A stretch of 42,097 nucleotides of DNA from Paenibacillus sp. A3. GTDB lineage: Bacteria; Bacillota; Bacilli; Paenibacillales; NBRC-103111. The stretch is taken from NCBI RefSeq assembly GCF_001399685.1, contig NZ_JTHN01000170.1:1-42097 (forward strand), read 5' to 3'. Under the pieces are notes generated by a model, which did no database searches, was not told the origin of the DNA, and worked only from the letters and a program-made list of their open reading frames with translations. The first letter of the stretch is position 1. Every line of letters begins with the position of its first letter. Below, in pieces: positions 15,591 to 25,176 of the stretch. The position numbers and the translations under genes are program-made.

Positions 15591-16070
15591 ATGGCTTTAA
15601 CACCGCTCGATATACATAACAAGGAGTTCAGCCGCTCGTTTCGGGGATATGACGAAGATCAAGTGAACGAATTTCTGGATCAGGTCATTAAAGATTACGA
15701 ATCGCTGATCCGTGAAAATAAAGAGCTGCAAAATCAGTTGGCCGCGATTCAAGAGCGTCTTGACCATTTTGCCAATATCGAAGAAACGCTTAGCAAAACC
15801 ATCATCATCGCGCAGGAAGCCGCAGATGAAGTGAAAAATAACGCGAAGAAAGAAGCGCAGCTGATTATTAAAGAAGCGGAGAAGAACGCCGACCGCATCA
15901 TTAACGAATCGCTGACCAAAGCGCGTAAAGTATCGGTAGAAATCGAAGAGCTGAAGAAGCAGGCATCGATCTACCGGACCCGGTTCCGCACGCTCATCGA
16001 GGCGCAGTTGGAGCTTCTTAGCAAGGAAGATTGGAGCTCGCTCGACCGGGTGGAAATCGAGCAGCCATAA
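15591..16070 (+). CDS. divIVA: Septum site-determining protein DivIVA
   Basis: A 159-aa coiled-coil scaffold that recognises negatively curved membrane at septa and poles. The N-terminal lipid-binding module is present (LTPLDIHNKEFSRSFRGYD, with the insertable aromatic F17/R18 region, and EVNEFLD-type helix DQVNEFLDQV), then heptad coiled coil from about residue 30 to 135 rich in E/K/A. In Bacillus it positions MinCD via MinJ and helps chromosome attachment at the pole in sporulation. ATG 15591 follows GCAGGAGGTG by 6 nt. It lies before the ileS T-box, as in B. subtilis. Confidence 0.96.
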   Translation: MALTPLDIHNKEFSRSFRGYDEDQVNEFLDQVIKDYESLIRENKELQNQLAAIQERLDHFANIEETLSKTIIIAQEAADEVKNNAKKEAQLIIKEAEKNADRIINESLTKARKVSVEIEELKKQASIYRTRFRTLIEAQLELLSKEDWSSLDRVEIEQP

Positions 16071-16081
16071 TGGGCCCAAAG

Positions 16082-16110
16082 TTGACGTGGAAGCTCATTT
16101 CCGCTATACT
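16082..16110 (+). promoter_or_regulatory. Sigma-A promoter of ileS
   Basis: TTGACG (16082-16087), 17 nt, TATACT (16105-16110): two 5/6 hexamers at ideal spacing, just after divIVA. Transcription would begin near 16117. Confidence 0.85.
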
Positions 16111-16116
16111 CCCTGT

Positions 16117-16440
16117 ATAAGTTAACATGAACCAAAGCGATGACTGGGACGAGTACTTGACGTCCAGCGGAGGCCAGCGAACCGGGGGTATGGTGCGAGC
16201 CCGGACTTCGGCGGTCAAGGAATATCCCCCAGGAGCATCTCTTGAACCTCGTTCCGGAAGTAAAGAGCATCGGCTGATCCCGTTATCGATCAATGGAGCG
16301 AAGACTTCGAGCCGGGCAGCGGCCGTGAATATCACGGGCGATTGCTTCGACGATCGTCGTCTTAATCAGGGTGGTACCGCGAGACTTCTCGTCCCTTAGG
16401 GATGCGAGGTCTTTTTTTGTTGCAAATTCAGTTAGGAGTG
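16117..16440 (+). promoter_or_regulatory. T-box leader of ileS (isoleucine-responsive)
   Basis: A tRNA-sensing leader of about 320 nt. The T-box core AGGGTGGTACCGCG is at 16368-16381. Stem I spans roughly 16135-16290 with the AG-bulge/distal loop region around 16170-16200. The likely specifier codon ATC (Ile) is at 16224-16226 in GGAATATCCCC. The core is followed by a terminator: 16382-16396 pairs with 16397-16411, then seven T (16412-16418). Uncharged tRNA-Ile would pair at the specifier and at the UGGN bulge and favour the antiterminator. The specifier call rests on position and on the downstream gene, not on a full fold. Confidence 0.93.
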
Positions 16441-16449
16441 AGACATTCG

Positions 16450-19218
16450 ATGGATTATGGAAAAACGCTAAACCTGCTGCAAACGGATTTTCCGATGCGC
16501 GGCAACCTTCCGCAGGCTGAGCCGAAAATGCAGCAGCATTGGGACGAGACGGACATCTACCGTCAAGTGCAGGAGAGCCGCAAGGGCAAACCGAAGTTTG
16601 TATTGCACGACGGACCGCCGTATGCGAACGGCGACATTCATATCGGCCACGCGCTGAACAAAATTTTAAAGGACATTATCGTCCGTTTCAAAACGATGCA
16701 GGGCTTCGATGCGCCTTACGTGCCGGGCTGGGATACGCACGGCTTGCCGATCGAGCAGGCCATCACCAACAGCGGCAAAGTGGACCGGAAAAAAATGAGC
16801 GTGCCGGAGTTCCGCGACTATTGCAAAGACTACGCTTTGCAGTGGGTGGAGAAGCAAAAAGCGCAGTTCAAGCGTCTCGGTATCCGCGGCGATTGGGATC
16901 ACCCGTATATTACCCTGCTGCCTGAATACGAAGCTCAGCAAATCCGTGTTTTCGGCGGGATGGTGACGAAAGGATACATCTACAAAGGGCTGAAGCCGGT
17001 GTACTGGTCGCCTTCTTCGGAAAGCGCGCTGGCGGAGGCTGAGATCGAATACCGCGACAAGACGTCGGCTTCGATCTATGTAGCTTTCGACGTGCAGGAT
17101 GGCAGAGGCAAGCTGCCTGCGGACGCCGCTATTGTCATTTGGACGACGACGCCTTGGACGCTGCCGGCGAACCTTGGGATCAGCATTCATCCGGATTTCG
17201 ACTACGTGCTGGTAGAAGCGGGAGGCCGGAAGTTTGTGCTGGCGCAAGGATTGCTCGAAGCGGCGGCCAAGGAGATCGGCTGGACAGATGTGAACGTTGT
17301 ACAGACGTTCAAGGGCAGCGAGCTGGAGCATGTGCTCTGCCGCCATCCGTTCTACGACCGGACGTCGCTCGTGATGACCGGCGAGCACGTGACGCTGGAA
17401 GCCGGGACGGGCTGCGTGCACACCGCTCCGGGGCACGGGGAAGACGACTTCGTGATCGGACAAAAATACGGTCTCGGCGTCTTGTGTCCGGTGGACGACC
17501 AAGGGCATATGACCGCGGAAGCGCCGGGCTTTGAAGGGCTGTTTTACGATAAAGCCAATAAAGCGATCACAGAAAAGCTTCAGGAAAGCGGCCACCTGCT
17601 CAAAATGAGCTTTATTCAGCACCAATATCCGCATGACTGGCGGACGAAGAAGCCGGTCATTTTCCGGGCGACCGAGCAGTGGTTCGCATCGGTAGATAAA
17701 TTCCGCCAAGCGATGCTGGACGAAATCAAGCGCGTGAAGTGGACGCCGGAATGGGGCGAGATTCGCCTTCATAACATGATCGCCGACCGCGGCGACTGGT
17801 GTATTTCCCGTCAGCGGGCGTGGGGCGTGCCGATTCCGATCTTTTACTGCCGCAGCTGCAACGAGCCGTTGGTCAACGAGACGACGATCGAGCATGTCGC
17901 TTCGATTTTCGAGAAGGAAGGCTCCAACGCCTGGTTCCTGCGTGAAGAGAAGGAGCTGCTTCCGGCGGGTGCCGTCTGCCCGAAATGCGGTCACGACCAT
18001 TTCCGCAAAGAAACGGATATTATGGACGTATGGTTCGATTCCGGGTCCAGCCATTCGGCAGTGCTCGAAACGCGGGAAGACCTGCAATGGCCGGCCGATC
18101 TGTATCTGGAAGGCTCGGATCAATACCGCGGCTGGTATAACTCGTCCTTAATTACCGGTGTGGCGGTCAAAGGACAAGCGCCGTACAAGGGCATTTTGAG
18201 CCACGGCTTTACGCTGGACGGCGAAGGACGCAAAATGTCCAAATCGCTTGGCAACACGATCGATCCGAACCAGATGTGCAACAAGCTGGGCGCCGATATT
18301 TTGCGCTTGTGGGTATCTTCGACCGATTTCCAAGCGGACCAGCGTATCTCGGACAACATTTTGAACCAGATTGCCGAGAGCTACCGGAAAATCCGCAATA
18401 CGCTGCGCTTTTTGCTCGGCAACCTGTCGGATTTCGATCCGGCCAAAGACCGCGTAGCCGTAGAACAAATGAGCGAACTGGACCGCTTCGCGCTGCTGCG
18501 TCTGCACCGGATGACGGATCGTGTCATTAAGGCGTACGATAATTACGATTTTCACGTGGTATATCAGACCGTGAACCATTTCTGCGCGGTCGATATGAGC
18601 GCGTTCTATCTGGATATTTTGAAAGACCGGCTGTATGCCAGCCTGCCGTCCGATCCGGCCCGCAGAGCGGCGCAAACCGTATTATACGATGCGCTGACGG
18701 CAATAACTAAGTTGATTGCTCCGATTTTGCCGCATACGGCCGACGAAGTATGGAAATACATTCCGGGCACGACACTGCCGAGCGTACAGCTCGCGGAGCT
18801 GCCCGCGGTCGATGCAAGCTTGTTTGATGCGAATCTGGAACAAAAATGGGAAAAGTTCAGCGGCGTGCGCGACGACGTGCTGAAGGCGCTTGAGGAAGCG
18901 CGGAAGGAGAAGCTGATCGGCAATTCGCTCAGCGCCTCGGTACATCTGTACCCGAATGCGGAGACGTACGAGCTGCTCGGCGGCTTTGAGCGGTTGGATC
19001 TGTTGTTTATCGTTTCCGCGGTGAAGGTACACCATCCTGACGAAACAGCCCCTGAGGGAGCTCAAACATTCAAGGGACTTGCCGTAAAAGTCGCTGTGGC
19101 CGATGGGGAGAAGTGCGAACGCTGCTGGATCGTTACGCCGGAGGTCGGTCATGACTCCGAGCGCCCGACGCTGTGCAAACGCTGCTCGGAAGTGTTGAAA
19201 GCCGGCACTGCAGGCTGA
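16450..19218 (+). CDS. ileS: Isoleucyl-tRNA synthetase
   Basis: Class I synthetase that charges tRNA-Ile and edits misactivated valine. The 922-aa protein has HIGH as HIHIGH (residues 64-67), the CP1 editing domain (about 190-390, with [12 protein letters not shown] and [16 protein letters not shown]), KMSKS at 595-599, an anticodon-binding domain and a C-terminal zinc knuckle with Cys889, Cys892, Cys909 and Cys912. This zinc-bearing layout and the length are those of the ordinary bacterial (mupirocin-sensitive class) enzyme. ATG 16450 follows TTAGGAGTGAG; a longer frame from 16402 begins in the terminator and is rejected. Expression is under T-box control. Confidence 0.98.
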   Translation: MDYGKTLNLLQTDFPMRGNLPQAEPKMQQHWDETDIYRQVQESRKGKPKFVLHDGPPYANGDIHIGHALNKILKDIIVRFKTMQGFDAPYVPGWDTHGLPIEQAITNSGKVDRKKMSVPEFRDYCKDYALQWVEKQKAQFKRLGIRGDWDHPYITLLPEYEAQQIRVFGGMVTKGYIYKGLKPVYWSPSSESALAEAEIEYRDKTSASIYVAFDVQDGRGKLPADAAIVIWTTTPWTLPANLGISIHPDFDYVLVEAGGRKFVLAQGLLEAAAKEIGWTDVNVVQTFKGSELEHVLCRHPFYDRTSLVMTGEHVTLEAGTGCVHTAPGHGEDDFVIGQKYGLGVLCPVDDQGHMTAEAPGFEGLFYDKANKAITEKLQESGHLLKMSFIQHQYPHDWRTKKPVIFRATEQWFASVDKFRQAMLDEIKRVKWTPEWGEIRLHNMIADRGDWCISRQRAWGVPIPIFYCRSCNEPLVNETTIEHVASIFEKEGSNAWFLREEKELLPAGAVCPKCGHDHFRKETDIMDVWFDSGSSHSAVLETREDLQWPADLYLEGSDQYRGWYNSSLITGVAVKGQAPYKGILSHGFTLDGEGRKMSKSLGNTIDPNQMCNKLGADILRLWVSSTDFQADQRISDNILNQIAESYRKIRNTLRFLLGNLSDFDPAKDRVAVEQMSELDRFALLRLHRMTDRVIKAYDNYDFHVVYQTVNHFCAVDMSAFYLDILKDRLYASLPSDPARRAAQTVLYDALTAITKLIAPILPHTADEVWKYIPGTTLPSVQLAELPAVDASLFDANLEQKWEKFSGVRDDVLKALEEARKEKLIGNSLSASVHLYPNAETYELLGGFERLDLLFIVSAVKVHHPDETAPEGAQTFKGLAVKVAVADGEKCERCWIVTPEVGHDSERPTLCKRCSEVLKAGTAG

Positions 19219-19227
19219 GGGGCTAGC

Positions 19228-19268
19228 GAGCCATCCATGGGGGGTGAAGTTCTTCCCATGGAAAGCTC
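19228..19268 (+). repeat. Hairpin between ileS and the DUF5665-type gene
   Basis: CCATGGG (19235-19241) pairs with CCCATGG (19255-19261); GAGC 19228-19231 with GCTC 19265-19268 extends the stem across a 3-nt internal loop. Only a short TT-A-TTT follows. Probably partial termination or RNA processing. Confidence 0.45.
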
Positions 19269-19296
19269 GTTATTTGAACCCCGGGAGGGTTGCACA

Positions 19297-19623
19297 ATGG
19301 AACAGACGACGAAAAAGAACGATCAGGAAAAACTGCTTGAGCAGGTGCACAAAAAAGTGAGCGAAATTGCCGCGAACATCGAACGGACGCAAATTGCCGA
19401 TTACGTACTGCTCATGAACAGCCCGATCCGCCTGATTTGGACCAACCTGCTTGCCGGGATTTCACGCGGCGTAGGTATTGCGATCGGATTTACCGTGTTT
19501 GCTTCCACGATCCTGTATTTGCTGCAGGCACTTAACGTATTGAACTTGCCTATTATCGGAGACTATATCGCCAGTATTGTCAAATATGTGCAGTTTCAAT
19601 TGGAAGGAAGAAGAACGTACTAG
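19297..19623 (+). CDS. Small membrane protein, DUF5665-like
   Basis: A 108-aa protein: a charged N-terminal helix (residues 1-45, EQTTKKNDQEKLLEQVHKK...), the segment IADYVLLMNSPIRLIWTNLLAGISRGVG and one or two membrane spans (about 58-82), then a short amphipathic tail. This arrangement fits the DUF5665 family of Firmicutes; I know of no assigned function. ATG 19297 follows CGGGAGGG by 7 nt; the longer frame from 19237 has no ribosome site. It ends 5 nt from the oppositely directed stop of the next gene. Confidence 0.7.
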   Translation: MEQTTKKNDQEKLLEQVHKKVSEIAANIERTQIADYVLLMNSPIRLIWTNLLAGISRGVGIAIGFTVFASTILYLLQALNVLNLPIIGDYIASIVKYVQFQLEGRRTY

Positions 19624-19628
19624 CCCAT

Positions 19629-20399
19629 TTACGAAAAACGGTCTTCGGCCTCTTCCTCGGGTTCGAGCAGGCCGTCTCCTTCGCCGCTGCGCATATAGTG
19701 TTGGTACGCCTTGTTGCGGACAACCGTGACCTGACGGCCGTACATGTCGGTGGCAAGGAAGCTTTCGATTGGTTCGACATATCCTTCGGTCTCGTCGGCT
19801 TCGATCTGCATCTCGTTGTAGCTGTCGGATTCGTTCGGATCGTCGGCCATCGCCGGCGTATTGGACGTTCCCCAGCTTTCGACGATTTGCCAAGCGTCTT
19901 CGCCGTCGAATTGATTTTGCCCCTCACGCTCGTCCAAGCTTGTTCTTCCGAACGGCGGGTCAAGAAATTTTTCTTCCGCGGGACGGCGTTGGGACATATC
20001 GGGGTCGGGTACATGTTCTACGCAATAGGCGGTTGTAGGGACGGCTTCCAGCCGTTCGTGCGGAATCGGCTGCCCGCATACCCGGCAAATGCCGTATTCC
20101 CCCGATTCCATACGTGTCAGAGCTTCGTTGATGTCGGTAAGCTGGTGCTCGGCATTTTCGTGAAGAGCGATATCTTTGCCGCGCTCGTACATCTCGGTGC
20201 CCAAGTCGGCCGGATGGTTGTCATAGTTGGAAAGCTCTCCGGTCTGGACGCGCATGGAATCGCCGAGTCCCATATGCTCGCGCGATTCCAAGTGCCGCTC
20301 CAGCCATTGCTTTTCTTCCGTCAGCTTGGCTTTGAGCGCTTGGAGCTGCTGCCCGGTAAGCGGACCGGATGAACCGGATTCGAACGGAAGGTTTGTCAA
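19629..20399 (-). CDS. DksA/TraR-type zinc-finger protein, YteA/YlyA sporulation family
   Basis: A 256-aa protein with an N-terminal coiled-coil (about 15-100: LQALKAKLTEEKQWLERHL...) and a DksA/TraR zinc-finger (YGICRVCGQPIPHERLEAVP...YCVEH), followed by an acidic C-terminal region. The putative ligands are Cys105, Cys108, Cys126 and His129, so the fourth cysteine is replaced by His. By family it should bind RNA polymerase through the secondary channel. In B. subtilis the gene between ileS and lspA is ylyA, reported to bind RNA polymerase and tune sigma-G-dependent genes; YteA is its relative, so I cannot choose the symbol. TTG start at 20399 with AAAGGAGG 8-9 nt before. A sigma-E-like -10 CATACATT lies on this strand at 20481-20474 but without a clear -35. 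Confidence 0.85.
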   Translation of the reverse strand: MTNLPFESGSSGPLTGQQLQALKAKLTEEKQWLERHLESREHMGLGDSMRVQTGELSNYDNHPADLGTEMYERGKDIALHENAEHQLTDINEALTRMESGEYGICRVCGQPIPHERLEAVPTTAYCVEHVPDPDMSQRRPAEEKFLDPPFGRTSLDEREGQNQFDGEDAWQIVESWGTSNTPAMADDPNESDSYNEMQIEADETEGYVEPIESFLATDMYGRQVTVVRNKAYQHYMRSGEGDGLLEPEEEAEDRFS

Positions 20400-20516
20400 G
20401 AAAAGCGCCTCCTTTTGATTAAAGCAAGCAAGTATCGTTATTTTTCGCGCTGCCCGTTGTTTTTAGCTAGGTAAATGTATGCAGGTTTTCAGCAAGCCCA
20501 ATAAGGAGTTGTTATC

Positions 20517-21044
20517 TTGAGATATTACATTTACGCTTTCATCGTTCTCCTGTTGGACCAGGCTACAAAATGGCTAATTGTAAGCCGGTTGGAGCTGGGG
20601 GAATCGCGATCGGTCATCGGCGAGTTTTTCCAAATTACCTCTCATCGGAACGCTGGAGCGGCTTTCGGTATTTTGCAAAATCAGCGCTGGTTTTTCCTGG
20701 TGATTACCGTTCTTGTAGCGGTTGGGGTGGTCTGGTATTTGCAGAAGACGCGAAAAGAAGGAAAGAAGCTGCTGCCTTTTGCTCTGAGCTTACTGCTTGG
20801 AGGCGCGCTCGGCAATTTTATCGACCGTGCGCTGTTTGGCGAAGTCGTGGACTTTCTCGATTTTCACTTCCGTTTCAGTTTCTTCGGCATCCCGGTGGAC
20901 TATCCGTTCCCGATCTTTAACGTTGCCGATTCCGCTATTGTCGTTGGCGTCGCCTTGATCTTCGTTGATTCGCTGATCAGCTGGCGCCAAGAATCGAAAC
21001 AAAATGCTGCCAACAAGCTGGAAAGCGGGGACGCGCAATCATGA
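20517..21044 (+). CDS. lspA: Lipoprotein signal peptidase (signal peptidase II)
   Basis: A 175-aa integral membrane aspartic protease that removes signal peptides from diacylglyceryl-prolipoproteins. Four hydrophobic segments are visible (about 4-20, 58-75, 86-104, 130-153). Conserved blocks are LDQATKW (13-19), TSHRNAGAAFGIL, and the two catalytic aspartates D103 (GNFIDR) and D138 (FNVADSAIV). TTG start after AAGGAGTTG. The TGA stop overlaps the ATG of the next gene (ATGA), so the two are translationally coupled. The 117-nt region to the divergent zinc-finger gene must hold the promoters; I found no clear hexamers. Confidence 0.96.
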   Translation: MRYYIYAFIVLLLDQATKWLIVSRLELGESRSVIGEFFQITSHRNAGAAFGILQNQRWFFLVITVLVAVGVVWYLQKTRKEGKKLLPFALSLLLGGALGNFIDRALFGEVVDFLDFHFRFSFFGIPVDYPFPIFNVADSAIVVGVALIFVDSLISWRQESKQNAANKLESGDAQS

Positions 21045-21994
21045 GTGTGACCGAGCAAGGATGGTCGGAGCAGGATCAGCGCTTCGAATGGACGGCCGAA
21101 CCGGAAGACGCCGGAGAGCGAATCGATAAGTTCATTACGGAAGCGCTGGAGGAAGAAGTGTCCCGCACGCAAGTGCAGCAGTGGATCAAGGACGGCTGCG
21201 TGAAGGTCGACGGCCGCGCGGTCAAGCCGAACTATAAGCTTTCCGAAGGGGATGCCATGACACTGGTCATGCCCGAGCCGGAAGAGCTGGTGCTTACGCC
21301 GGAACCGATTCCGCTGGACGTTGTGTATGAAGATTCCGACGTGATTGTCGTAAACAAGCCGCGGGGCATGGTCGTGCACCCGGCGCCAGGACACTACAGC
21401 GGAACGCTCGTCAATGCGCTTCTGTATCATTGCAAGGATTTGTCCGGCATTAACGGCGTCATTCGGCCCGGCATCGTTCATCGTATCGATAAGGATACGT
21501 CGGGTCTGCTGATGGCCGCGAAAAACGATCTGGCTCATTCGGGGCTGGCCGCCCAACTGAAGGCACATACGGTCAACCGTAAATATTTTGCCCTGGTGCA
21601 CGGGAACGTTCCGCACGAGAACGGTACCGTCGATGCGCCGATCGGACGCGATCCGAAGGATCGGAAGCTGTATACGGTCACCGAACGGAACAGCAAGCAT
21701 GCGGTAACGCATTTTCTCGTAGTGGAAAGGTTCGGCGATTACACGCTATTGGAGCTGAAGCTGGAGACGGGGCGCACGCATCAGATTCGGGTGCATATGA
21801 AATTCATCGGACATCCGCTTGTAGGGGATCCGGCTTACGGTCCTTCCAAAAGCAAGGGGGTCCTGATGGAGGGACAAGCGCTTCACGCGGCCGTACTCGG
21901 TTTCGAGCACCCGCGTTCGGGACAGGAGCTGCAGTTCGAAGCGCCGATTCCGGACGATATGCAGCGGGTTCTGGAAGTGCTAAGAACAAGGTAA
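21041..21994 (+). CDS. rluD: RluA/RluD-family 23S rRNA pseudouridine synthase (YlyB-like)
   Basis: A 317-aa enzyme that converts uridine to pseudouridine in rRNA. It has an N-terminal S4 domain (about 25-85: GERIDKFITEALEEEVSRTQVQQWIKDG) and the catalytic domain with the RluA motif HRIDKDTSGLL, in which D152 is the expected nucleophile, and GRTHQIRVHM near residue 245. It overlaps lspA by 4 nt, exactly the lspA-ylyB pairing of B. subtilis. Substrate positions (e.g. helix 69 of 23S rRNA) are inferred from RluD and are not certain for this subgroup. Confidence 0.9.
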   Translation: MSVTEQGWSEQDQRFEWTAEPEDAGERIDKFITEALEEEVSRTQVQQWIKDGCVKVDGRAVKPNYKLSEGDAMTLVMPEPEELVLTPEPIPLDVVYEDSDVIVVNKPRGMVVHPAPGHYSGTLVNALLYHCKDLSGINGVIRPGIVHRIDKDTSGLLMAAKNDLAHSGLAAQLKAHTVNRKYFALVHGNVPHENGTVDAPIGRDPKDRKLYTVTERNSKHAVTHFLVVERFGDYTLLELKLETGRTHQIRVHMKFIGHPLVGDPAYGPSKSKGVLMEGQALHAAVLGFEHPRSGQELQFEAPIPDDMQRVLEVLRTR

Positions 21995-22012
21995 GGAACA
22001 TGGGGGAACGCT

Positions 22013-23176
22013 ATGGAACAGCTTGAGCGCTTAATTAATCCGAGTGTCAAGGAGATTCAGATCTCCGGTATCCGGAAAATTTCCAATTTGGTTGCGAACT
22101 ATAAAGACGCCCTCACGCTGACGATCGGCCAGCCCGATTTTCCGACGCCGGACCACATTATGCGTGCGGCCGAGCGGGCCATCGAAGAGCATCGGACGAC
22201 CTATACGCCGAATCCGGGTCTACCGGAGCTCCGGCAGGCTGCAGCGGCCTTCATCGAACGCAAATACGGGCTCAGCTATTCCGGGCTGGAGGAAGTGCTC
22301 GTTACCGTAGGCGCGAGTCAGGCGCTGGATATTACGCTTCGCACGATTTTGGAGCCGGGAAGCGAAGTGATCCTGCCGGGTCCGATCTATCCAGGCTATG
22401 AGCCGCTCATTCGGCTGTGCGGCGGCGTGCCGGTTTATGCAGATACCCGCGGCACCGGCTTCAAGCTGACGGCGGAAGTGCTGGAGCCGTATCTGACGGA
22501 TAAAACGCGGTGTGTCATTTTGGCTTATCCGTCCAATCCGACCGGCCGGGTGATGAGTGCGGAGGAGCTTGCCGATATTGCCCGGCTGCTCGAATCGCGC
22601 AAGCTGTTCGTCATTTCCGACGAAATCTACAGCGAGCTGATCTACGACGGGCCTCATCGTTCCATTGCCTCCCTGCCTGGGATGCGGGAGCGTACCATCG
22701 TCATTAACGGATTGTCCAAGTCGCATTCAATGACGGGCTGGCGAATTGGCTTTACTTTTGCCCCGGCTTATTTGACGCAGCACATGGTTAAGGTTCACCA
22801 GTACAATGTCACTTGCGCAAGCTCCATCAGCCAGTATGCGGCCATCGAAGCGCTGACGGCGGGAATCGACGATGCGCTGCCGATGAGGGCCGAATACGTG
22901 AAAAGACGGGACTTCGTCTATGACCGGCTCGTCGAGATGGGCTTCGAGCTGGCGAAGCCGGAGGGAGCGTTTTATTTGTTTCCTTCGATTGAGCGCTTTG
23001 GCTTGTCTTCCATGGATTTTGCCATGAAGCTGCTGGACGAACAGCGGGTCGCCGTCGTACCGGGGGATGCTTTCTCCTCCCTTGGAGAAGGCTATATCCG
23101 CTTATCGTACGCTTACTCGATGGACGTGTTGGAACGGGCCATGGAACGGTTGAAGGTATTCGTAAGCGGCTTGTAG
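22013..23176 (+). CDS. patA: Class I/II PLP aminotransferase, probable N-acetyl-LL-diaminopimelate aminotransferase (PatA)
   Basis: A 387-aa fold-type I aminotransferase. The Schiff-base lysine is K236 in NGLSKSHSMTGWRIG; other marks are YTPNPGLPELR, ILAYPSNPTGRVMS and SDEIYSELIYDG. The sequence matches B. subtilis PatA, which moves the amino group onto N-acetyl-2-amino-6-oxopimelate in lysine/DAP synthesis. The context supports this: the acetyltransferase DapH and deacetylase YkuR that act before and after it face it across one terminator. Start ATG 22013 follows GGGGGAACG. rluD ends 18 nt upstream, so patA may be transcribed with lspA-rluD. Broader use as an aromatic or other aminotransferase cannot be excluded. 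Confidence 0.85.
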   Translation: MEQLERLINPSVKEIQISGIRKISNLVANYKDALTLTIGQPDFPTPDHIMRAAERAIEEHRTTYTPNPGLPELRQAAAAFIERKYGLSYSGLEEVLVTVGASQALDITLRTILEPGSEVILPGPIYPGYEPLIRLCGGVPVYADTRGTGFKLTAEVLEPYLTDKTRCVILAYPSNPTGRVMSAEELADIARLLESRKLFVISDEIYSELIYDGPHRSIASLPGMRERTIVINGLSKSHSMTGWRIGFTFAPAYLTQHMVKVHQYNVTCASSISQYAAIEALTAGIDDALPMRAEYVKRRDFVYDRLVEMGFELAKPEGAFYLFPSIERFGLSSMDFAMKLLDEQRVAVVPGDAFSSLGEGYIRLSYAYSMDVLERAMERLKVFVSGL

Positions 23177-23183
23177 GTAAAAT

Positions 23184-23239
23184 AAAAGCTTCTCATCCCG
23201 TTTCTCTATGGACAGAGACGGTGATGAGAAGCTTTTTTT
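23184..23239. terminator. Bidirectional terminator between patA and ykuR
   Basis: AAAAGCTTCTCATC (23184-23197) pairs perfectly with GATGAGAAGCTTTT (23223-23236); an inner stem CCGTTTCT/AGAGACGG extends it. T7 on the plus strand and the A-run on the other side make it work both ways for the convergent genes. Confidence 0.93.
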
Positions 23240-24386
23240 ATTGCTCGCTTTTCCAAGTCAGGAAGCGGCTCATTAGGTCGATGGCCACGTCGATGGCGCG
23301 TTCGTCCGGTTCAAGCTTCGCATGATGCAGTCCGTAAGGCGTCCCGACGCCGAGCCAGAACATGAATCCGGGGATCGCTTCGAGAAAATACCCGAAATCT
23401 TCTCCAGTCATCGCTTCGGTACATTCGATCAATTGAAGGGGAACCGAATGGTTCGTATCCCGGACCCAGTTCATAAATTGGCCCGTCACATCCGCCTCGT
23501 TAAACACTTGCCTGTAATTGGCCCCGTAGTCGATCTCGGCCTTGCAGGCGAAGGCCGTCTCCATTCCGGCAACGAGCGCCTCGATACGAGACTTGACGAG
23601 CGACATGGTTTCGGCTGAGAGCGTGCGTATCGTTCCTTCCAGGCGGGCCGTTTCGGCGATAATATTTTGCTTCGTGCCGCCGTCGATTTTACCGATGGTA
23701 ATGACCGCCGAATCAAGGGGATTGACATTTCGGGAAATGACGGTCTGCAGTTGTCCCACAAGCTGGCACGCGGCAATCACCATATCGTTCGCGTTGTGCG
23801 GAAAAGCCGCATGTCCGCCTTTGCCCGTGAGAGTGATGAACAGCTCGGACGTATTGGCAAACAAGATGCCCGGTTTGGTAGCCACGGTGCCTACCGGATA
23901 TTCTGGCGCAATATGCAGGGCGAAAATTTCGTCGGGCATCCAGTCCCGGAGCTCTTCGCATTCGAGCATCGGCTTGGCGCCTCCCGGGCCTTCTTCCGCG
24001 GGCTGAAAAATAAAGGTCAGATTATCGCGAATCGGCTGCTTTGCAAAATGCGTCAGGATGCCGAGGCCGATGGACATATGCAGATCGTGCCCGCAGGCGT
24101 GCATAAAGCCGGGATGCTCCGAACGGAAATCGTACCCGGTGTCTTCTGTTATCGGCAGCCCGTCGATGTCGGCGCGGTAGCCGAACCGGCGCTTGGGTGC
24201 GGTTCCTTTCACGTTCACGATAATGCCGGTTCGCCAAGTGCGGACTTCGAGCCGCTCCTGCGGCAAGGTTGCGATGTAATCGAGCAAATACCGCTGGGTC
24301 TTAAACTCTTGATACCCGAGCTCCGGGATTTTATGCAAATCTCTGCGAATTTGTACAAAGCGGCTCGGGTTGACGGCTACGGACAT
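23238..24386 (-). CDS. ykuR: N-acetyldiaminopimelate deacetylase (M20 family)
   Basis: A 382-aa metal-dependent amidohydrolase of the M20D type. It removes acetate from N-acetyl-LL-DAP to give LL-DAP for lysine and peptidoglycan. Motifs: [18 protein letters not shown]73 in [15 protein letters not shown] (96-101), PAEEGPGGA (E131/E132), and the dimerisation-domain block [11 protein letters not shown]. The gene is directly downstream of dapH on the same strand (76 nt), the same pair as ykuQ-ykuR of B. subtilis. ATG start with AAAGGAGG 9 nt upstream. The same name dapL is used in some annotations. A hairpin lies in the dapH-ykuR gap. Confidence 0.93.
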   Translation of the reverse strand: MSVAVNPSRFVQIRRDLHKIPELGYQEFKTQRYLLDYIATLPQERLEVRTWRTGIIVNVKGTAPKRRFGYRADIDGLPITEDTGYDFRSEHPGFMHACGHDLHMSIGLGILTHFAKQPIRDNLTFIFQPAEEGPGGAKPMLECEELRDWMPDEIFALHIAPEYPVGTVATKPGILFANTSELFITLTGKGGHAAFPHNANDMVIAACQLVGQLQTVISRNVNPLDSAVITIGKIDGGTKQNIIAETARLEGTIRTLSAETMSLVKSRIEALVAGMETAFACKAEIDYGANYRQVFNEADVTGQFMNWVRDTNHSVPLQLIECTEAMTGEDFGYFLEAIPGFMFWLGVGTPYGLHHAKLEPDERAIDVAIDLMSRFLTWKSEQ

Positions 24387-24422
24387 GGTGTCAATGCCTC
24401 CTTTGGTGAGAGAATGAAGAGA

Positions 24423-24450
24423 AAGGCCCGGCGTCTGATCGCCGAGCCTT
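24423..24450 (-). repeat. Intercistronic hairpin between dapH and ykuR
   Basis: On the minus strand AAGGCTCGGCG pairs with CGCCGGGCCTT over 11 bp (one G-T) with a 6-nt loop, followed by TCTCTTC. It begins 13 nt after the dapH stop. A leaky terminator or RNA-stability element that could set the dapH:ykuR ratio. Confidence 0.6.
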
Positions 24451-24462
24451 GATTGCGCCGAA

Positions 24463-25176
24463 TTACAGGTTGCGCAAGTCTTTCAAAATTTCCGTTTTCG
24501 ACTTCGTTTTGTCGTCCACTTTTTTGATGACGCGGGCAGGGGTACCGGCAACGACGCTGAATTCCGGCACGTCTTCTACGACGACTGCGCCTGCAGCGAC
24601 GACGGAACCTTGTCCGACGCGCACGCCTTCGAGAATAACGGCGTTAGCTCCGACGAGCACGTCGTCCTCGATCACGACCGGTTGAGCGGAAGGCGGCTCG
24701 ATCACGCCCGCGAGGACAGCGCCTGCTCCAATGTGGCACATTTTTCCGACTTTCACGCGGCCGCCGAGAATGGCGTTCATATCGATCATCGTGCCTTCGC
24801 CGATGGTTACGCCGATGTTGATGACGGCTCCCATCATGATGATCGCGTTGTCGCCGATGCCGACCATGTCGCGGATTATCGCGCCCGGCTCGATGCGGGC
24901 ATTGATATTTTTGAGGTCCAGCAGCGGAACTGCGGAATTGCGGCGGTCATTTTCCACCACGTAATCTTCGATTTTGCCGGCTTCCGCGTCCAGCACGCTT
25001 TTCACTTCCGCCCAATCGCCGAACAGCACGCCGCTCTTGCCGGAGATGAACGCTTGAATATTGTCTCCGAAGGAGATGGATTCCAGGTCGCCTTTGACAT
25101 ATACTTTAACCGGAGTCTTTTTCTTGCTTGTTTTAATGAGATTAATGACGTCTTCCGTATTCATTTCGATCGACAT
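24463..25176 (-). CDS. dapH: Tetrahydrodipicolinate N-acetyltransferase
   Basis: Uses acetyl-CoA to acetylate tetrahydrodipicolinate, the step that commits to the acetylated DAP branch. The 237-aa protein has an N-terminal alpha/beta part (1-90) and a left-handed beta-helix of hexapeptide repeats (about 95-215: [47 protein letters not shown]), the hallmark of trimeric DapD/DapH acyltransferases. Its length is the same as B. subtilis DapH (YkuQ). ATG at 25176 follows AAGGAGCTGG. A promoter with an extended -10 lies at 25261-25289 on this strand. Confidence 0.95.
   Translation of the reverse strand: MSIEMNTEDVINLIKTSKKKTPVKVYVKGDLESISFGDNIQAFISGKSGVLFGDWAEVKSVLDAEAGKIEDYVVENDRRNSAVPLLDLKNINARIEPGAIIRDMVGIGDNAIIMMGAVINIGVTIGEGTMIDMNAILGGRVKVGKMCHIGAGAVLAGVIEPPSAQPVVIEDDVLVGANAVILEGVRVGQGSVVAAGAVVVEDVPEFSVVAGTPARVIKKVDDKTKSKTEILKDLRNL

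Noticed and set aside
20400..20516. Promoters in the divergent gap before lspA
   Set aside because: TTGTTT and TATGCA are only 15 nt apart, and the sigma-E-like -10 on the minus strand has no -35; nothing reached an acceptable standard.
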